Of a stretch of 64,000 bases of DNA, positions 32,641 through 43,964 are shown piece by piece. Made by a program: the position numbers and the translations under genes. This DNA comes from Adiantum capillus-veneris (lineage: Eukaryota; Streptophyta; Polypodiopsida; Polypodiales; Pteridaceae). The stretch covers positions 38,951,558 to 39,015,557 of the forward strand of contig CM043946.1 in the NCBI GenBank assembly GCA_014529385.2. Direction: 5' to 3'. Position 1 is the stretch's first letter; every line of letters begins with the position of its first letter. The notes beneath the pieces were generated by a model. It was not told the DNA's origin and made no database searches. It saw nothing but the letters and a program-made list of their open reading frames with translations.

Positions 32641-33961
32641 CACTAGGTTGGTAATGGGACACTTTTATGTCCTGTTAAGTGACCATTTTCCTTGAATTAT
32701 GTCAAGAGTTTCAAAATGGATTTTGAGGTGCTATCTATCTAGAAAGTTGTCTCATGAGCTGAAAAAAACTCGACATTTTTTTGGAATATCAATTCCATCT
32801 TTAACATTGTCCTTGCACAACATTTCACAACCTAAACTGTGTGAAAAAACGGGTCCTGTTTTTGGCTTTTTTCAACTTTTTGCAACTATACCACTCTAGA
32901 ATTCATGTTTGTGAGGTCTATAATGCTAGAGAACTATCTTTAGTAGTCCTCAACATGTCATGATTCTTCTAGGGAGAAATAAATATTAAAGTTGTAAGTT
33001 ATGACCAGATTACAAAAATTGTCAAATCCTGTTTTTTAGCCAATTTTAGATCTTCTATGATTTTTTTGGTGGATTTCATGATATCCAAATGCATTTTTGA
33101 TTTTCTATGTCGCATATTGTAATATAAAGCTAACATTCCTTGAGTTTTGGAGCACCTAATACCCTATTTTTCATAGTACACAACGATGGTTGATTTTTTC
33201 AATTATAGAAGAAAACGAAGCATTCTAGTATATCAAGTATAGCTTTTTCAATATTGTTATTTTCTTGTGACAACTACATGCATTTTGTAGGTAGTAACTA
33301 TATCTAGTCATAAGGATCAAATTTGGCTAGATATTGAATAGTTTCTATGGGATTCTACAACTCATAATGTTGAACCCAGTTTTTTCATGTTTACTGTATT
33401 TAACACTTCATCTTTGTCCCCAAGATTCCCCTTGGTAAGAGATGTATTATTCTTTTGACATGCTCCATGGCTCCTTATGAACATAAACGACAATAGGGAA
33501 CTAAGAAAACATGCATATATTATTTGTATTGAGCGTGGCTATAGAAACTTTGATGATATGTTTGCAAAATGGTAAAAATTCAACTTTTTTGTACCTATTC
33601 ATTTTGGCAAAAAAAAAAATAGTGAGTGAGAAGCAATCATATGTTCTGATCACCAACCCATTGAAGTTAACTAGGGAATTTATCTCAAGTCCTACAAAAA
33701 TCCCTAATCTTATTTTTATGCAACAAAACGTAAGAAATGACTGTTTTGATGAAAATGCACTGGTCCATCAACTTTGGAGGCTTGGTGTGACCAAAAGATG
33801 AAAAATTTTACAAGTTTCTTATTTTTTCCATGTGTAGTGGGCCTTGAACTATAACCTCATGAAAGGATTTTACAATATGAGTGGATCTACTATGGTTTTG
33901 GAGGTTTTTTTCAAAACCCTGAAAGGACACTTTTATGTCCTGTTAGGTTACCAACCTAGTG
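32641..33961. mobile_element. T1: 1321-bp TIR element with TTAA flanks, non-autonomous
   Basis: The ends are perfect inverted repeats of at least 14 bp (CACTAGGTTGGTAA / TTACCAACCTAGTG). Both sides carry TTAA (32637-32640 and 33962-33965). A 21-bp word containing the palindrome GGACA-N6-TGTCC lies just inside each end in direct orientation (about 32658 and 33924). The interior is AT-rich with no transposase-like ORF. TTAA duplication is the signature of piggyBac. CACTA elements share the CACTA start but make 3-bp duplications, and here the 3-bp flanks (TAA, TTA) do not match. It sits in a LINE. Confidence 0.7.
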
Positions 33962-33965
33962 TTAA

Positions 33966-34650
33966 GATGGTTTTCTTTGGCCTACAATTGGAGTGTGTTT
34001 GTCTCCTCTTATTTAGCAATCAAAAAGTTCTATCTAATCCTCACCCATTCCACATGATCTTATTCCGAAGCGCTACCTTGCACTTTCTTTTGATTGATCT
34101 CTTCAAAATGAGAGGTAAAGGCTTACACCTCATGAGCACTATTCTTTTTTAGTGTTGGCTCAACCCTCTTAATTGCTATTTGAATTTTTTGCAAACCTTC
34201 TTCCAACAAGGGTCTGCCCTCTCTTTAGCAATGTCAAAACTGAGCTCATTGGAAGCTTGAGACACAAGCGCCTTGAAATGAATATCCTTAAACAAAGTTG
34301 GGTTGGTAATAATAAATTTCTTGTTTCCTTGTGGTTGGTAGCATCCCTTTGTCATAAAATCCAACACTCCAAGAAGGTGAAAATGATCTGATAATCCTTC
34401 TTGCACAAGAACTTGCATGTGAAGAGATGAAGGAACCCAATCAACATGTGTGAGAAGTATAGACTATCAAGCCTAGAGGCTAATTGGCTTGACTGAAGAC
34501 AATGATAGGTGAATCTTGCAACATCCCTCCAAGGACCAATCAAGACACCTCTCTTCTCCTCTTCATTACCTGTTGTCAAAGTTGGTCTTGTTTCTCCCTT
34601 GTCCCTATACCTTTCACATTCCAAGAGATCACTTGGATAATAGGGTTCAT
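33966..34650 (-). pseudogene. LINE ORF2, endonuclease fragments
   Basis: The ORF starts with ATG at 34650 and opens with I-S-W-N-V-K-G-I-G, the first strand of the L1-type endonuclease. After about 10 residues it jumps to a G-P-W-R-D motif and then S-R-L-D-S-L-Y, the distal part of the endonuclease. L-S-D-H-F in another frame (34418-34176) follows. The middle of the nuclease is deleted and several frame changes occur. The sequence is then cut by T1 and truncated. No RT domain is left here. Confidence 0.72.
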
Positions 34651-34689
34651 GGGGAAGGAGAACGAATTCCTCAACATTAGATCCACACT

Positions 34690-36173
34690 AGCCCCCAAAC
34701 TTCCTCGCCTCTCGTGTTGTCAGGGGATACTCTTGGTTGTCCAAGGGCATCATGTCCTGGAGAGGGATGAAAGAATTCAATTTGTCAGGAGGTGATTGGG
34801 AATGATTCTTCTCCTTGCCCTTTCTTGTGGCATCATTATATTTTCTCCTCCCTCTTGCCATAACTTTGACTGTTTTGTTTGCTTTATGTGTCGTGTTTTG
34901 TTTTGGAATTATGATTGGTGCATTAAAGGACACAGTAAGTAGCCGAGGCTTTTTAGTCTAGAATACCCTTTTTGTTTCCTTGGGTGGCTCTTGAGGGATA
35001 TGAGATTTCTTTGTAGTGGTGGGCTCTGCTTGCGTAAGGGGCTAGGGAGAATTTTCAATTTCATTGTCTACTTCCTTCAAACAATCGATCTTTTCTCCTT
35101 TTGTAGATTGCACATCATCCTTCTTCTCTCCCTCTCTTGTGATCTAGGTTTCAATGGACAATCTCTAGCAAAGTGACTGAACTTGTTGCATTCCAAGCAC
35201 GCCCCAAAGTAGGTCCCAAAATGCATCGAAATTACTTTTAGTCCTGTCTCGACATCGACAACCATTTTTTTGGGGGTGGGTTTGGAGATGTTCTATCCAA
35301 TGCATATTCTATTGGAGCTTCTAACAAGGCCTCTCTTTGTTGGGACGAACAATGGGGTGTCTAGGGAACTCGCCAGATCCCTAAGGTTATCTCACAACCA
35401 ACTTAGCAGGCCCACAAATTCCACCATACATGGTGTATTTCTTGTAGAGTATCTTGTGAATTGAACAAAGGAAATATATGGACCTAATCTTTTTTTAACA
35501 CAAATGGACCCTTACCAAGGACCTTAGCAACAATAGAAGCTTCTTTGAATCAAGCCGAGAAAAAACCCTTGGCCAAATAAGTCGCATGGTCCATTTCACC
35601 AACATGGCCGATGATATGTGTGCCTTGGAGCCATGGGAAAAAATCATGTCTATTTGGGATCCTCTCGCTGAAGTCAAAGATTAAAGCCAATTTCTCTTGC
35701 ATAGCCAACTGGTTCTTGATATCCCTTGCTAAAGCCTTTGCTATGACAGAGTCATCATCCAACATTTGATGGGGTAACTTTTCCATAAGGTTAGTGCACA
35801 TCTTGTCCCTTAGTTCGCTTCTAAATTATTTGTATATTTTGACTCATTTGAAGACCATTGCATACCAACCAACCCTAATTTAATTTTCCTTGTGACTTCC
35901 CTCAATTATTGGTCTAGCAGCTCTTTCTTTTGTTGGAGCACTTCTAGACCCAAAAACACTGAGGGGATCTTTACTGCTGCATCCTTTGTCACTTTGTTCC
36001 GGGATGAATTGTCAGAGGAACCCTGTTTTTGCCTATCCAACTAGCTATCCAAGTCCCTAGCCATTGTATCAAATACATTAACCCCTTTCATAACATCTTC
36101 AAATGATACTCGTGTCCAGGCTTTTAAATTGCTAGGATTCACGTGAGTGGGACCTTGATTCTCATTAGCAGGC
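34690..36173 (-). pseudogene. LINE ORF1, zinc-knuckle RNA-binding protein, broken
   Basis: Reading from an ATG near 36173, the frame gives a start segment with a stop after about 48 codons. A later fragment (35801-35550) resembles the N-terminal domain of plant LINE ORF1 proteins, and a zinc knuckle C-L-E-C...H...C (CX2CX4HX4C) lies at about 35155-35200. A basic Lys/Arg-rich C-terminus ends near 34690, about 40 bases before ORF2. The order ORF1 then ORF2 on one strand supports an L1-type LINE. Several stops and shifts are present. Confidence 0.65.
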
Positions 36174-36219
36174 ATCATTTTTTTTTAAGTCGGTCAAAGT
36201 TGACCTCTCTTACACGTGA

Positions 36220-36253
36220 GTGAAAGGTGGGCAAGGGAAACACCTCTACACAT
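36220..36253 (+). repeat. Left piece of C1-type LTR fragment (host of E1b)
   Basis: The 34 bases before E1b match the reverse complement of the C1 LTR at about 28613-28648. The fragment continues at 45456 after E1b. Confidence 0.8.
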
Positions 36254-37529
36254 TGATCCGAGCCTATCACAAATTTTTGTTTATCATATTTTGTTGGTTT
36301 TCCTTGCTTCTAGAGGTTTACAATAAAAGAAAGAGTGAGAACAACCTCTTGGAAAAAAATTTAAAAAATGATTTTTTCTTGACTAGTTCACCGGAGGTGA
36401 AAGGTAGAGGGAGAACCTAGTGGTAAAGGGAAGGGAAAATATGTAAATGTGAAAAGAAAAGATATGATGTGGTTGTGGAGCCATGCACCCATGATTCAAG
36501 GGTCATGAGTGGCTCATATCATCATGGCTTTGGAGCCATATGATGATTCAAACAAATGGGACCCAAGTGGAAGACTTGGTAAAGGAAGAAACCAAGCACA
36601 TGATTTTGTTGAATTTTTAAAAAATACTTCCACTCCGATCCAAGAAAAGTTGTCTTCATCAAAGTTGTAACTAACGAGCTGAAAATTCTGGCCATATTTT
36701 TTTTATAATTTTTGCATCTACGCTCTAGGAGATATGGCCAAAATGGTGGACGGCAGTTTTTTCAACTGTGGTGGAGACCACCCCCCTACCTTTACACACA
36801 CACACCCTTCCTTTTCCACATTGAGACCTTCTTTTAAATCAGCCATTAGTCTTCTCACCCTCCTCTCCTTCCTCCTCTCTCTCAAGCTCAAAAACCCATC
36901 AAAGTTCCTCTTCTAATCACCTCTCAAGTCATGCTTAATCTTGTTGTAATTCATAAGTTCTCACTCAACCCCTTTCTATTATTACTAGATATGTATTGAT
37001 CTTATGTAGATTCTTTACATTTTAAAATAAGGAAGCTCTTGGACTCAAGCTATGGAGGAAGGAGTGAAGACAACACAAGTGATGATGGAGCTAATTGGTC
37101 AACAAATCACTTGGAAGGAGCTTCTTCATTGGTTGAATGTCCCTAATCAAGCTTCATTTGTACAAATTACACTTGTATCTTAACCTCACTCCTAATCACT
37201 CTCTTTCCTATATAAAGAGGCCTTCCCCTTTGTAGTTTCAAGCCTCCCTCAGCCCATTGAGCCTTTGTATCACTCACCATGAGCCCATAAGCTCATTCAT
37301 TCACTCTATTCTTGCACATTCTAGAGTGCAAATTGTTTCATGCTAGTAACCTCTCCTCCTCTTACTTATGTTAATTAAGAGAAATGTTTTATATGCGTGT
37401 GAGAGTGCTTGATGTGATCTTGGCTAATCCTTGAGTGATTGTTTGGTAATCTATATGCTATTTTTGTTGGGAGTGTTTGAAGTCATCCATTCCTTGTACA
37501 CACGCCACGGTTAATGCTTCATTCATAGT

Positions 37530-37608
<79 letters not shown>

Positions 37609-37726
37609 TCGTGTAGCGGTCCTAGTTCACGCTTCCAAGACTAGGTGGTGCCCTCATCTCATTTCCCTTGTGGCGCAATGGAGTTTGTTTTGGTGTAGAG
37701 GCCGCCATTCCAAATTTCCTTCGTCA
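36254..37726 (+). repeat. E1b 5' LTR (1473 bp)
   Basis: It runs from TGATCC to CGTCA, with the CT tract at 37532-37603. It is nearly identical to 43965-45455. Confidence 0.95.
37209..37217 (+). promoter_or_regulatory. E1b 5' LTR TATA box
   Basis: TATATAAAG lies about 320 bases upstream of the CT tract. It is the same as in E1a and in the E2 context. Confidence 0.7.
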
Positions 37727-37731
37727 TAAAT

Positions 37732-37745
37732 TGGTGCCCCCACGG
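37732..37745 (+). other. E1b primer binding site
   Basis: TGGTGCCCCCACGG lies five bases after the 5' LTR, identical to E1a. Confidence 0.7.
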
Positions 37746-37776
37746 AGGAGTTCTCAAGCAGCACTCTATCAATCCT

Positions 37777-38280
37777 ATGAAGGAAGATCCATCAAATTCT
37801 CCGAGACTTCCACTATGGTCTCCCCAAGAAGCTCGAGAAAAGAAGCGTCTTTATCGACAAACGGCACGTATGCGGGTAAAGAGAGCTAACTACACACACC
37901 CTTCTTTGCTTCAAGGAAAATCTTGTAGTCATCAAGTCCCTAGGTCAAAAAATTGTGTGGAGTGCTTTGTGGCTAGTGTGAAGACACTTCCTTTGAAGCC
38001 TCGACTTCAGGTGGTGAAAGCACTCTCAAACTCGGGTATTAACAAGTTTTTGGAGGGGGAGCTACACATCAATGGGGTGCGGTACTGGTAAGAGGCTACA
38101 TATGGTGATGCACTCCAACTACTACTAGCAAGAAGGCTCAAGGTGGTTGAGAGGGTAGCCATCGAACCCTATGAACTCTACAGAGCTGAAGATGGTCACA
38201 CCAAAGCTAGGCTAATCACTGGTGAGCAAATTCTTCGCATCTCTCAAATGGTGGGATCCAAGAGAGCTCAACTTCAATGA
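37777..38280 (+). pseudogene. E1b pre-gag ORF A, interrupted
   Basis: It is homologous to 10706-11209. A TAA at 38089-38091 replaces the Gln codon of E1a, and the frame continues unbroken afterwards to the TGA at 38278-38280. The other differences from E1a are a few substitutions. Confidence 0.55.
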
Positions 38281-38313
38281 AGTGCTTCATGGAAGGTTGT
38301 AATTAATGCACCA

Positions 38314-38523
38314 ATGAATAATCCCATTTTCCACAACTTTCAATCAGTTCAGAATATTAGGGTGAATGTGCGCATTGATAGAAAGATTTTTTTCCAACAA
38401 AGATTGGTCTTCTATTTTGGAGCTGAGAGGTTGAGAGAGATATTGTTGTCCCCTGACCCTATAATATTTCCTATTTTGGAGTATAATGTATCTTTTGATG
38501 TTCACATCTTCATCTTGCTTTAA
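38314..38523 (+). CDS. E1b pre-gag small ORF B (69 aa)
   Basis: The protein is identical to B of E1a as far as I can see. It is in frame with A and C. The shared motif with C (R-L-R-E-I, D-P-I-I, F-I-L-L) is intact. Confidence 0.5.
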   Translation: MNNPIFHNFQSVQNIRVNVRIDRKIFFQQRLVFYFGAERLREILLSPDPIIFPILEYNVSFDVHIFILL

Positions 38524-38532
38524 GCATACTCC

Positions 38533-38745
38533 ATGAATCATAGGGATTTATATGGACCTTTCCAACCTCTTGCTAGACAAACTGTGCATATAATAGCTAG
38601 CACAAAGCTTAGGTTCCAAAACATCATAAGGGACTTACTAGGCCCTCGTCGTCTAGCTGAGATTAATGCATCTATCAATCCATTTATTCTACCCTTAATA
38701 AGATATGATTTGGGCCTAGACGTTTTCATCTTTGTGCTATATTGA
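38533..38745 (+). CDS. E1b pre-gag small ORF C (70 aa)
   Basis: The protein is identical to C of E1a. Its TGA lies 20 bases before the gag ATG at 38766, a spacing kept in both copies. Confidence 0.55.
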   Translation: MNHRDLYGPFQPLARQTVHIIASTKLRFQNIIRDLLGPRRLAEINASINPFILPLIRYDLGLDVFIFVLY

Positions 38746-38765
38746 GAGGAAGGCAACCCACTTTT

Positions 38766-41700
38766 ATGATGGCTTTCCCAAATTTTTTCGGGCGAAGTGG
38801 GGAAAATGCTAGGGATTTTTTGGATAACTTGGAGATGGATTTCCTTGTCTCCGGGAGGGATGACGAAGCAGTGAAATTGAGAGCTTTTCCTTTGGTGCTC
38901 AAAGAAGAAGCTAGGGTATGGTTCCAGGCTCTAGATCCAACCCAAAGAATTGATTGGGAGGGATTGAAGGTGGCTTTCCTACGAAGATTTCAACGAGCCA
39001 ATTCGGCAGAAGAACTATGGAAACGGCTTCTGTCCCTTCATCAAGTTGACCCTCATGGTTATGCAACCTATGAGGAAGGGTTTCTGAAACTTTGGGGGCA
39101 ATGGTCAGACTTACTAAACCCTGGTGAGCGAGCTCCCAATTGCCTCCAAAAGGATCGATTTATCTCAGGTTTGTACCCCTTGCTAAGGGAGAAGGTAAAG
39201 GGCAAATTTCCAAATGCTTTTGAAGATGCCTTAAGAATTGTTAGGGAAAAGAATAGAAAGATTCTCTATCAAGCCCAAGCTAGCCAGCTAGCTTTGGGAG
39301 GCAATATCACAACTATGGAAGCTTCTCACATACCTCCAAATGTGCCTAATGCACCAGACCTCAATAGAGGTCAACAAGAAGATATGCTCCAACAAATAAA
39401 CAATCTCACAAACCAGCTAGAGGGGTTGAGAGTAAATCTTGTGCAGGGTGTAAGAAGGCCTATTGAGGGAAATGGTGGGAATCGGCCACCAATGCAACGT
39501 CAAGCAAGGGAAATGTTGTGTTACAATTGTGGGGAAATTGGCCACGGCATGTATAATTGCCCTCATCTCAGAAGATATGACTACCCTGTCAGAGGTCCTC
39601 GACAACAAGTAAGTCCACCCCGTGCTAGAGCTCAAGCACAAGAGCAACCGCAACCTCAAATTTTGCAGCCGCCTCGTGCTCAAGCTCAAGCCCCTGCTAC
39701 TCAACCAAATGTGAGCATCATAAGGATGGAGGAGGTCCTCAAGGGCAGAAGAAACCAGGAAGAAATAGCTAAAGGGAAGATGAAGATAGATGAAGTGGCT
39801 ACAATGCCTATCAAACGTGTGCGTGTCCAAGATGAAGTAGGTAAAGAAACAAGCAAGGATGCAAGCAATGAAGCAAGTACATCTCGGGCAACTAAAGATG
39901 AAGCCAAGAAGAGAAAAACCCGTACTAGGTCTCAAATTGACATCTCTGATTTCCCTATGGGATCTCGGACACAACCTTATGACTTGACAGCTGATGTGAG
40001 TTCTCAAGGACCAAAGATTACTTGGCCACAACTACTTCATATCTCCCCAAAGCTTCGACGACAATGGTAAAAAATGGTGAGCACGAGGGCAAAGCGAAGT
40101 AAGCTAGTAAGTGTAATCAAAGCATATGGTCTCAAGGATATAGTGCCTTTGGTGGAGGCTCAAATCAAGGGACAACGGATTCCAAAAACTTACATTGACA
40201 GTGGAGCAGAGGTTTGTGTCATGACAGAAAAGCTAATGCATCAATTGGGTTTAGAGGTAATGGAATCATCAAACTTTAGGGCAAAAATGGCCAATAATGT
40301 CTCTGTCACTTGTGTGGGTGTAGTGAAAGCTTTGAGAGTTTCTGTTTTTGGAATCACTACAGAGGTTGATGCTTATGTGATGCCAGTAAAGGGAGAAGGA
40401 TACCCCCTTATTTTAGGACGACCTTGGCTTATGGGTATAGGAGCTAGGCAAGATTGGGCAACAGGAGACTTGGAGTTGAGGCCTTGCATGGGTGGCCATA
40501 GTCGGAAGGTGGTTTATAACCTAAAGAATGGGCGACAAGAGAACCTTGAACTAGAGACGTCAGCTGATGAGTGGAGCTCAAGTGGATGCTCCTCATCCAT
40601 GGACGAGGAAGAGAGTTCAAGTGAAGAGAGTGATAGCACTCTCGAAGTCATGGGCGTCACCATAAAGGAAACTACCTCATCAGAAGACAACCCAAGGATC
40701 CAAATGGAGAATGTGTGGGATGCCAGCCTAGAGGAGATGTTATCCAAGGATATAAAGGAAGAAGAAAAGGAGGGTTATGTAAATGTTCTCAAGAAGCATG
40801 CATCATTGTTTATTTCTGATTACACTCACATTACAGGTGTCACGGCAGTGAAGCATCATATCCATCTAAAAGAAGGGAGCAAGCCAGTAGTACAAAAACT
40901 AAGAAGATTAGGAGTTGTGCAACAAAATGCACTGTTGTCTGAGGTGAAGAGACTCTTAGAAGCAGGATTCATATACCCAGTAGAAGATTTAGAATGGGTC
41001 TCCCCAGTAGTGGTGAGGCCAAAGAAGAATGGTAAATGGCGAGTGTGCGTGGATTACAAGCCACTAAATGCTGCAACAAAGAGGGACCACTTCCCTCTCC
41101 CATTTCAAGATGAGATTCTAAATGAAGTAGCAGGCCATGAGAGATACACAGTGTGGGATGGCTACTCTGGCTACTTTCAAATACGCATTGCAGAGGAGGA
41201 CCAGAAAAAGACTACTTTCATCACACCATGGGGATGTTTTGCATTTCAAGTCATGCCTTTTGGTCTCACCAACGCTCCAGCCACCTTTCAATGATTCATG
41301 AACATGGTCTTCCAACCTTACTTTGGTAAGTCCATAAGGGTTTTCATAGATGACTTTTGTATTTACAGCTCCAAAAGTATGCATCTCGACAAGATTGATG
41401 AAGGATTTACTCATTTAGCTAAGCTGGGTGGACAACTAAACAAAGACAAATGTCACATTGGGGAAAGCAAGGTTACACTATTAGGGCATGTAGTGTCCAT
41501 TGATGGAATCGAGGTAGATCCTGAAAAGATAGAAACATTGCTAAATCTACCTTCCCCAACTTCCATCAAACAATTAATCTCCTTCTTGCAAAAGCTAAGA
41601 TATTTGAGTAGATTCATACACTTACTCTCCCAAGTGATATTTCCTCTACAACAGCTGACTCGTCAAGAGACGCTTGTTTGGAGTGAAGAAAGTGAAGGGC

Positions 41701-43924
41701 ATTTTAGAGAGATTAAAAAAATGTTAGGGTCACTCCCTGTAATCCTCCAACCTTGTTGGGAAGAAACATTCTTTGTAAACCCTAGTGTGGGAGAAGAAGC
41801 CATTGGTGCTGCCCTCCTACAAAAAGATCCAAAAACCTCCTTTATGAGGCCTGTGTATTTTGCTAGCCGCTCATGGAAAACACAGAGAAGGCCTACACCC
41901 TAATGGAACAGCTAGTGTTAGCTCTCATGTTTGCGGTAACCAAATTTCGGCCATACTTGTTGCCGAAGAGGTTTGTAATTATCACTGTGGAGGATATGTT
42001 TCCCTATGCACTACAACATATGGAAATCTCTGACAAAATAGCAAAGTGGGTGGTGCGACTTCAAGAGTTTGATTATACAATACAGGTTGAAAGAACAACT
42101 CGAGCATGCTTAGCCGACATTTTAACAAACAAGTGCTATGAAAAAGTTTGCCATTTGAAGAGAAAGGAACTTCCACCACCTCCAGCTCTAGAGGCTTTGG
42201 TCAATGCTTATAGCCTCTACTTTGATGGAGCATACAAGAGAACCAAGGATAAGGCAGCTGCAGGCATCGTGGTCTTATCCCCATTGGGAGAGAGGATCCA
42301 TGGTGAAGGGATCACTCTAGAAGATGTCCACTCCAACAATGAAGCAGAATATCATGCTCTAATTCATGGCCTTTGCTGGTGCCTCGATAATTCAATTAAG
42401 AGATTAAACGCTTTTGGTGACTCCATGCTTTTGGTAAGGCAAATGCAAGGTACATGGGCTTGCAAAAATGCCCGTCTCTCTACTAAAATGAGAGAAGCAA
42501 AATCTCTTATGAGGAGATTTAGGGAGGCACAAGTACATCATGTACCAAGAGACCAGAACAAGGATGCAGACCACCTAGCATCATCAAAGTTAAATGAGTC
42601 AATAGTGGGAGCAGTGGCCATCAAACTTCCACTTCAGCAAGGCAAGGAGGACTTGGAAGATATTATGCACATTCTGGAGCAAGGAGAGGCTCCTAAACAC
42701 TTGAATGCAGGGGAAAGGCGATGGTTAGCTAGGAAGGCTACCAGGTATCGCATAGTAAATGATGACTTGTATTGTCTTGGTAAGGATAGTGTGCTTAGGA
42801 GAGTTCCTTTGAAGAGTGAAATTGAAGAGATTTTAAAAGCTTGTCACGATGATATGTGTGGAGGACACTTTGCACACGACGTCACTAGTAGAAAGGTTCT
42901 ACAAGCTGGGTTTACTTGGCCAAGTCTTCATCGTGATGTCAAATATTGGTGTCAAACATGTGATGAATGTCAGAAAGCAGGACCACGACGGCTCATAGCT
43001 GAACCTCAGAACCCAATAAAGGTATATGGGCCCTTTGAGAAGTGGGGAATTGATGCCATAGGGCCTCTACCACGCACTCAGTCAGGTAAAGAGTACATCA
43101 TCATGGGAGTAGACTACATGACTAGATGGGCTGAGGCTATGCCGACCAATAGAATCACTGCTAAGGATGTGAGTCAGTTCATCTTTGACCACATCTGTTG
43201 CCGGTTTGGCACCCCTCTTGAAATACTATCTGATAGAGGACCAGGGTTTAGAGCAGAGTTGGTAGGAGAACTCATGAAGAAACTAAATATTCAGCATCAA
43301 CACTCTACTCCTTACTACCCTCAGTGCAATGGTTTGGTGGAAAAGGTAAATGGAATCATTTGCAAAATTCTCACCAGACAGGTACATGCCAGGCGCCAAG
43401 ATTGGGACAAACACCTGAATGGAGCTCTATGGGCCTATAGAACCTCCTTCAAAACCACATTAGGGTACACACCCTTTCATTTGGTTTATGGAAAGGAGGC
43501 CCTTTTGCCCATTGAAGTGAAGTTAACAAGTCTTCGAATATTGGGTAGCCAGGTAGGCTCTCAAAAGGAGAAAGTACATCAAAGGATCATGGATATAGAG
43601 AGGCTGCAATTGGATCGTGAAGAAGCCATCAACCACTATTCTCAAGAAGCAGAGAAGCGCAGAGAAAAGTTCAACAAAAAGCTAGCATCCAAAGACATCA
43701 AAAAGGGATCTCTCGTGCTTCGATATGACAATCGCTTCGACACTCGTAAGGATGGAAAGTTTCTTTTCCGATGGGAAGGCCCGTTCTTGGTCACCAAAAA
43801 GTTCAAAAATGGCTCTTACAGACTTCAAGACATTGATGGTAAAGTGCACAAGACCAGGACAAATGGATGGCGTCTAAAGCCTTATCACATCAGGATAAGG
43901 TCAGCTCAAGATCAAAGAAAGTAG
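38766..43924 (+). pseudogene. E1b gag-pol, broken by two stops and a frameshift
   Basis: All domains of E1a are present: the zinc knuckle near 39520, D-S-G-A near 40198, F-I-D-D near 41347, Ty3 RNase H, second RNase H from about 42215, and integrase to 43924. TAA at 40068-40070 replaces a Ser codon and TGA at 41292-41294 replaces an Arg codon. A single C is missing near 41870, shifting the frame. The 41873-43924 part is open from the end of the first RNase H through integrase. This shows that the TGA splitting E1a at 6849 is a change, not a family feature. Confidence 0.92.
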
Positions 43925-43950
43925 GCTAGAGGCATAAATACCCCTAGCCA

Positions 43951-43964
43951 GGTTTGGGGGGCTA
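43951..43964 (+). other. E1b polypurine tract
   Basis: GGTTTGGGGGGCTA lies directly before TGATCC of the 3' LTR. Confidence 0.85.

Noticed and set aside
32641-33961. T1 as a normal CACTA transposon
   Set aside because: The ends start with CACTA, but the expected 3-bp direct duplication is not present, while TTAA is on both sides. Kept as an alternative only.
36734-36916. 60-codon ORF in the U3 part of all four E1 LTRs
   Set aside because: It lies upstream of the TATA box and shows no domain. The four copies are near-identical only because the LTRs are young, so no constraint can be inferred.
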